A DNA stretch of 35,840 bases from Pelagibacteraceae bacterium. Lineage in GTDB: Bacteria; Pseudomonadota; Alphaproteobacteria; Pelagibacterales; Pelagibacteraceae. The notes beneath the pieces were generated by a model. The model saw only the letters and a program-made list of their open reading frames with translations. It ran no database searches and was not told the origin of the DNA. Below, in pieces: positions 34,610-35,840 of this stretch (positions within the stretch are counted from its first letter, which is position 1; each line of letters opens with the position of its first letter). Both the position numbers and the translations under genes were made by a program. The DNA lies in assembly GCA_016777565.1 (NCBI GenBank), contig JADHRF010000007.1:1-35840 (forward strand), in the 5' to 3' direction.

Positions 34610-34982
34610 AAGTAACAACCCCCCAAATTACAACTTCTTGATTTTCATCTAAATTAATTTTGTTGTTAATATCTTTTGACCCAGAAGTAAGATAACTAAT
34701 TTCTTTTTCCTTGATGAATGTTTTTACAACTAGTTCTTCGTTAACATTAGCTATTACTGTTGAAAAAGTTTTTGGATTAATGCTTTTATCTACAATCAAC
34801 AAATCACCATCATAGATCCCGACGTCTCTCATTGATTTGCCCTGCACTCTTATTATAAAGGTTGCCGGTGCATTGTTTATTAGATGTGTGTTTAAATCTA
34901 AATCATCCTCTATATAATCCGTTGCTGGAGAAGGGAAACCAGCTCCTGCTTTGTGTAAGTAAAATGGTATTGTTAGTTTCAT
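34587..34982 (-). CDS. umuD: UmuD, S24-family self-cleaving SOS mutagenesis protein
   Basis: A 131-residue LexA-like protein. After RecA-stimulated self-cleavage it forms UmuD' and joins UmuC in polymerase V. The cleavage site is AG|F-type: A14-G15 in GAGFPSP. The catalytic Ser50 (VQGKSM) and Lys87 (LVVKTF) are 37 residues apart, the same spacing as S60/K97 of E. coli UmuD. The N-terminal arm before the site is about 10 residues shorter than in E. coli. The ATG lies 3 bp from a LexA box, leaving no room for a normal Shine-Dalgarno. Confidence 0.95.
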   Translation of the reverse strand: MKLTIPFYLHKAGAGFPSPATDYIEDDLDLNTHLINNAPATFIIRVQGKSMRDVGIYDGDLLIVDKSINPKTFSTVIANVNEELVVKTFIKEKEISYLTSGSKDINNKINLDENQEVVIWGVVTYVIHKLQ

Positions 34983-34985
34983 AAT

Positions 34986-35000
34986 GTTCTTGTTTTGTTC
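34986..35000 (-). promoter_or_regulatory. LexA (SOS) operator of umuDC
   Basis: A perfect direct repeat GTTC-N7-GTTC (34986-34989 and 34997-35000; on the coding strand GAAC-N7-GAAC). This is the alphaproteobacterial LexA consensus, not the E. coli CTG-N10-CAG type. It sits between the -10 and the umuD ATG, over the predicted transcription start. Confidence 0.9.
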
Positions 35001-35002
35001 TT

Positions 35003-35031
35003 TTATAACCTCTATCGTGAAAGAATGTCAA
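35003..35031 (-). promoter_or_regulatory. Sigma-70 promoter of umuDC
   Basis: Minus-strand TTGACA (35026-35031), exactly 17 bp, TTATAA (35003-35008). This is the best-matching promoter I found in the window. The leader would be only about 13-15 nt, overlapped by the LexA operator. Confidence 0.8.
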
Positions 35032-35102
35032 ATTAAATTTTATGTGTACAGTGGGTCAAAAAGGCAAAAGACATTTAAAACAAAAAATGTATTAATTGAA
35101 AA

Positions 35103-35840
35103 GTGAAAAAAATTATAATCGCAACAATATTATTGCTTACTACACTGGCAGCAAACGCCGACACTAAACTTCAAAATATTTTAAAAAGCGGAGAATTGAA
35201 AGTTGGGACCACAGGTGACTGGGACCCAATGACAATGAAAGATCCAGCTACAAACAAGTATAAAGGATTTGATATTGATGTAATGAATGAATTAGCAAAA
35301 GATATGGGTGTTAAAGTTAAATTTGTTCCTACTGAGTGGAAAACAATTGTTTCTGGAATTACTGCTAAAAGATATGACATTTCAACAAGCGTAACTAAAA
35401 CTCCTAAAAGAGCTGAAGTGGCTGGTTTCACAGATACATATTATAAATATGGTACGGTTCCATTAGTCCTTAAAAAGAATATAAAAAAATTTAAAACATG
35501 GAACTCGTTAAACAATAAGAAAGTTACAATCGCAACAACACTTGGAACATCTCAAGAAGAAAAAGCGAAAGAATTTTTTCCTAAATCAAAGCTAAAATCA
35601 GTAGAAGCACCCGCAAGAGATTTTCAAGAAGTTCTTGCTGGAAGAGCTGATGGAAACATAACAAGTTCAACCGAAGCTAATAAATTAGTTATTACCTATC
35701 CTCAATTAGCAATAGTTCAGGATGGTGAAAAAAATCCAGCTTTTTTAGCCATGATGGTTAGCAAAGATGATAAAGCTTGGAATGATTATGTTAATAAATG
35801 GATCAAAAAGAAAAAAGCCTCAGGTTTTTTTGAAACTTTA
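35103..35840 (+). CDS. ABC transporter substrate-binding protein, family 3 (3'-incomplete)
   Basis: An open frame of 246 codons from a GTG at 35103, still open at the window edge. The product starts with a signal peptide ([19 protein letters not shown], cleavage probably before DTKLQ). The mature part has the SBP_bac_3 features [31 protein letters not shown] and [18 protein letters not shown]. This family binds polar amino acids or related acids; the close relation to cyclohexadienyl-dehydratase-like members leaves the ligand open. Family length suggests only a short C-terminal end is missing. It diverges from umuDC over 120 bp; permease and ATPase genes, if any, are beyond the window. Confidence 0.9.
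   Translation, partial: MKKIIIATILLLTTLAANADTKLQNILKSGELKVGTTGDWDPMTMKDPATNKYKGFDIDVMNELAKDMGVKVKFVPTEWKTIVSGITAKRYDISTSVTKTPKRAEVAGFTDTYYKYGTVPLVLKKNIKKFKTWNSLNNKKVTIATTLGTSQEEKAKEFFPKSKLKSVEAPARDFQEVLAGRADGNITSSTEANKLVITYPQLAIVQDGEKNPAFLAMMVSKDDKAWNDYVNKWIKKKKASGFFETL

Noticed and set aside
34610-34618. TTG at 34618 as umuC start
   Set aside because: The ATG at 34609 has a G-rich ribosome-binding sequence at proper distance and gives the normal N-terminus.
35032-35102. A second riboswitch or promoter before the binding-protein gene
   Set aside because: No conserved RNA blocks and no convincing -35/-10 pair could be made out in these 71 bases.
35171-35431. 86-codon minus-strand frame near the right end
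   Set aside because: Antisense to the binding-protein gene, which has a signal peptide and family-3 motifs in the plus frame.
1-35840. CRISPR array, insertion sequence, prophage or integron
   Set aside because: No direct repeats with spacers, no transposase, integrase or phage genes; the tRNA genes have no attached integrase or duplicated 3' ends.

Overview
The window is strongly AT-rich, densely packed chromosomal DNA of an alphaproteobacterium. Gene content, gene order, lysine/asparagine/isoleucine-rich proteins, overlapping genes and near-absence of intergenic DNA all point to a streamlined marine SAR11 (Pelagibacterales) genome. Alphaproteobacterial signs include rplM-rpsI-argC, hom-glpX-recJ, rpmF-plsX-ihfA-merR, nrdR-ribD-ribE-ribBA-ribH-nusB, dapA-smpB-...-RSH-pyrE-pdxJ-acpS-lepB-rnc-recO, a CBP3-type cytochrome bc1 chaperone, and a GTTC-N7-GTTC LexA operator. 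I see no insertion sequence, prophage, CRISPR array or plasmid gene. No stretch longer than about 115 bases lacks a gene.

Layout. (1) 1-7.8 kb, all minus strand: heme A synthase (ctaA), then rplM-rpsI-argC, a lysine-rich lipoprotein, hom, glpX, recJ and tRNA-Glu(UUC). (2) 7.8-11.2 kb: a small chorismate-mutase-like gene (plus), then a minus-strand run CBP3-rpmF-plsX-ihfA-merR-rpmG, with bamE diverging from CBP3. rpmF is only 57 codons long. (3) 11.2-19.0 kb, all minus: rpiB-glyA-nrdR-ribD-ribE-ribBA-ribH-nusB-hppA, covering one-carbon metabolism, riboflavin synthesis and the proton-pumping pyrophosphatase. (4) 19.1-27.5 kb: hemB (plus), converging on a ten-gene minus-strand run dapA-smpB-folK-RSH-pyrE-pdxJ-acpS-lepB-rnc-recO. 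(5) 27.5-30.0 kb: a plus-strand lytic transglycosylase and a converging tRNA-Ser(GCU). (6) 30-35.8 kb, the most accessory-like part: a family-2 glycosyltransferase, rarD, a sodium:solute symporter under a TPP riboswitch (probable thiV), a LexA-controlled umuDC pair, and a 3'-incomplete amino-acid-type ABC binding protein.

The clearest regulatory finds are at 33.2-33.3 kb and 35.0 kb. In the first, a minimal TPP aptamer with its own promoter ends in the symporter's ribosome-binding site. In the second, a TTGACA-N17-TTATAA promoter has a perfect LexA box just downstream of the -10. Streamlining also shows in proteins: the GTP cyclohydrolase half of RibBA lacks its zinc cysteines, lumazine synthase lacks its usual histidine, the RSH protein lacks its middle region, and fabH, era, rpoZ and thiL are missing from their customary positions. 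Nothing here is clearly a wholly new system. The least explained genes are the lysine-rich lipoprotein (4080-4706) and the lysine-rich leader region of the transglycosylase.
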